A stretch of DNA of 64,000 bases, from NCBI RefSeq assembly GCF_000308375.1, contig NZ_BAFQ01000297.1:1-64000 (forward strand), read 5' to 3'. The notes under the pieces were generated by a model. It made no database searches and was not told the DNA's origin. It worked only from the letters and a program-made list of their open reading frames with translations. Below, piece by piece: positions 62,196-64,000 of the stretch (position 1 is its first letter; every line of letters starts with the position of its first letter). Position numbers and translations under genes: made by a program. This DNA is from Nocardia aobensis NBRC 100429 (GTDB lineage Bacteria > Actinomycetota > Actinomycetes > Mycobacteriales > Mycobacteriaceae).

Positions 62196-63668
62196 TTACG
62201 CGATCGCCGCGCCGGTATCGAGGCGACGGCCGCCCCGCGCTCGCGAGATCACGAGAGTCGCGAGTACGGCGATCGCGAGGACGGCCGACAGCCAGTAGCC
62301 GATGCCGTACAGGCTCTCGGCCGCGACCTCGAGATGCGTACCGGGAATCTGGACCACGGAGACACTCAGGTCGCCGCTGACCAGCGCCGTGCCGAAAGCG
62401 AATCCAACGGCCATGAAAGTGCCGGCGACACCCGAGGCCATTCCTGCCTTCTCCTGTGGCACCGCCATCTGTACCGTGGTGAAGCCCGCCGAGTAGCCGA
62501 CGCTGCAACCGAGTCCCATTGCGGCGGCGCCGACGAGGTAATGCCACTGCTGGTTGTGAGCCACAGCCAGCCAGGCAAGCCCGGCCGCGCTGATGAGGGC
62601 CCCGGCGACGAAGACAGGCACGGCGCGCCCGTTGGTGACGAGCCGATCGACCAGAGCACCGCCGACGAGGAAGGTGACCGCGAACGGAACCATGAGCCAG
62701 CCGGTCTGCAGTGCGCTGAGGCCCAGCCCGTAGGCGTCGGCCGGACGCAGCGCGGCAGGAATGATCTGCGTGTACGTGCTGACCAGTAGCAGGAAAGCGG
62801 CGTTGACCGCGGCGAACAGCGCGATGCACACGCATGATGCGCTGACCAGCGTGGCCTTCATCAGTGCCACATCGAATACGGCGTTCGCGGACCGGCGCTG
62901 CGTGCGCAACCATCCGGCGGCGCCGGCGATCCCGACGACCAACGGAATCAACGCCGCGCTACCCCACACCAGTCCTTGCGTCAGGGTCAGCAGGATTGCC
63001 GCGACCCAGCCGATCATCCACACCGTGCCGACGACGCCGATACGTCCTGACCGCTCGGCGGGCGGGTTGTGTGGAATGACCACCACCGAGCCGAAAGTCA
63101 GTGCCGCGCAGATGGCCGTGAGAATCACGAAAAAGCTCCGTAGCGACAAGTTCTCGACGATGAACCCGCCGCCGATCATACCGACGACAATGCCGACGCC
63201 GGTGGCGATGACAAGCACCGCCACACCGACTGTGGCGTGATTCTCGCCCAGACCGCGGCGGAGGAACCCGAGCGGCAGGAGTTGGGCCGCGCCGCCGACG
63301 CCCATGAGTACGCACCCGATCAGGAGTGCGGGATAGGAGCGTGCGATGACAGGGACGAGCGCTCCGCCGGCCATCAGCGCGGCGGCGACCACTGTCGCGA
63401 TGCGATCACCGTACAGGTCGGCCAGTCTCGGCAGCAGAATGAAACCTGCACCGCCCCCTAGTGTCAGCAATGTGTAGAGCCACGTCGCGGCGGCCACCGA
63501 TTGCAGGCCGTAGTGGGCCTGGATCATGGGCAGCAGCGGTGGAAGGACGAAGATGACCGCGTTGGTAACGACGACCATGAGAGCGCCGAGACCAATGAGC
63601 AAGGACTTGCGCCAGAGCGAAAGTTGCTCTGCTGCAGATTGTTTCGATTCGACTTGGGTTTCGGTCAT
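62196..63668 (-). CDS. MFS transporter
   Basis: 490 aa with 12-14 membrane helices. LLTLGGGAGFILLPRLADLY, with GDRIATVVAA, is the MFS loop 2-3 signature (G-x3-D-x2-G-R-like). The second half starts around VFDVALMKATLVSASCVCIA. Probably a proton-driven exporter or importer of a small molecule. It begins 15 bp after the end of the duplicated membrane protein, in the same direction, so the two form an operon whose start is outside the window. Confidence 0.88.
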   Translation of the reverse strand: MTETQVESKQSAAEQLSLWRKSLLIGLGALMVVVTNAVIFVLPPLLPMIQAHYGLQSVAAATWLYTLLTLGGGAGFILLPRLADLYGDRIATVVAAALMAGGALVPVIARSYPALLIGCVLMGVGGAAQLLPLGFLRRGLGENHATVGVAVLVIATGVGIVVGMIGGGFIVENLSLRSFFVILTAICAALTFGSVVVIPHNPPAERSGRIGVVGTVWMIGWVAAILLTLTQGLVWGSAALIPLVVGIAGAAGWLRTQRRSANAVFDVALMKATLVSASCVCIALFAAVNAAFLLLVSTYTQIIPAALRPADAYGLGLSALQTGWLMVPFAVTFLVGGALVDRLVTNGRAVPVFVAGALISAAGLAWLAVAHNQQWHYLVGAAAMGLGCSVGYSAGFTTVQMAVPQEKAGMASGVAGTFMAVGFAFGTALVSGDLSVSVVQIPGTHLEVAAESLYGIGYWLSAVLAIAVLATLVISRARGGRRLDTGAAIA

Positions 63669-63683
63669 GGTCAGGCTTCTTTC

Positions 63684-64000
63684 TCACTTCGGTGCTCGAC
63701 GCAGCGCGGAGTGGTCGTCGCGGTCCACCGCGATCGGGCGGCGGCCGGACGTGTCGAACCGCTGGTTGTGGGCATCGAAGGCGGCGTACGCCCGGTAGAT
63801 GACGAGCATCGCCAAACCCCAGGCGAATAGCGCCAGGCTGTAGAAGAGGGTGTGGTTGGCGTCGTCGCCGGGGATTCGCCAGAAGTCGTAGATCGACGCG
63901 ACGACCACGTTCAGCGCGACGGTGACGGCCACCCACGCGGCATGGGCGCGCTCGCCGAACTCCCAGAGTCGCCATCCGAAATAGCACAGGAAGCCGGAGG
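63684..64000 (-). CDS. Second copy of the polytopic membrane protein (partial, C-terminal part)
   Basis: About 105 C-terminal residues. LCYFGWRLWEFGERAHAAWV, NVVVASIYDFWRIPGDDANH and the final helix LALFAWGLAMLVIYRAYAAF match the protein at 58889-59590. From 64000 back to 63839 the DNA is identical to 59292-59453; after that the copies diverge, including a different C-terminus (RFDTSGRRPIAVDRDDHSAL). It continues beyond the window. Confidence 0.85.
   Translation of the reverse strand, partial: SGFLCYFGWRLWEFGERAHAAWVAVTVALNVVVASIYDFWRIPGDDANHTLFYSLALFAWGLAMLVIYRAYAAFDAHNQRFDTSGRRPIAVDRDDHSALRRAPK

Noticed and set aside
1..64000. CRISPR arrays, tRNA or rRNA genes, transposases
   Set aside because: No regularly spaced repeats, RNA gene patterns or transposase domains were found on reading both strands.

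Overview
The window is high-GC DNA from a mycolic-acid actinomycete, most likely Nocardia or a close relative. The evidence is the 3' end of an mce operon, a mycolic-acid-type cyclopropane synthase homologue, an ECF41/SigJ sigma factor, DUF3052 and DUF3263-like proteins, many TetR-family regulators, and several P450 and flavin monooxygenases. The genus is inferred from gene content only. I saw no rRNA, tRNA, CRISPR array or transposase.

Layout. 1-2004: end of an mce operon with its terminator. 2033-6184: an MpaB-type oxygenase operon with two tandem operator palindromes, then a divergent TetR/amidase pair. 6214-13349: small proteins, a decayed PsiD-like decarboxylase, a class 3 lipase with a TIG domain, a frameshifted quinone reductase and two PPOX-type proteins. 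13745-17343: an FAD oxidoreductase, an ECF41 sigma factor and an AraC regulator. 17473-22023: quinone reductase, SDR, cyclopropane-synthase-like methyltransferase, hydrolase and MerR. 22162-30574: a tightly overlapping eight-gene oxidative operon (extradiol dioxygenase, FAH hydrolase, acyl-CoA ligase, DoxX, FAD monooxygenase, P450, ferredoxin, ferredoxin reductase) with a divergent TetR and an 18-bp direct repeat in the promoter region. 31449-37034: YdcF, a secreted protein, a P450/TetR pair around a 30-bp palindrome, dodecin and a luciferase-like oxidoreductase. 37031-39479: broken genes plus a small HTH protein. 39480-44318: amine-oxidase-like flavoprotein, two TetRs and a PucR regulator.

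44390-60993 is the most interesting part. Eleven genes on the minus strand (58616 to 44390) and two divergent plus-strand genes combine all five functions of a Puu-type gamma-glutamyl amine route (glutamine-synthetase-like ligase, DAO oxidase, aldehyde dehydrogenase, class I glutaminase, APC permease) with all the functions expected for oxidation of an amine through a ketone and an ester (flavin amine oxidase, EthA-type Baeyer-Villiger monooxygenase, alpha/beta hydrolase, alcohol dehydrogenase, aldehyde dehydrogenase, and an acyl-CoA ligase fused to an enoyl-CoA hydratase). An imine-reductase-like protein and an SCP2-like protein of unknown role sit in the same unit. I infer a catabolic island for an alkyl or cycloalkyl amine; the substrate is unknown.

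61096-64000: two long perfect stem-loops, a glycine-rich secreted protein, an MFS transporter, and the start of an inverted second copy of the membrane protein at 58889-59590, with a 162-nt block identical between the copies.
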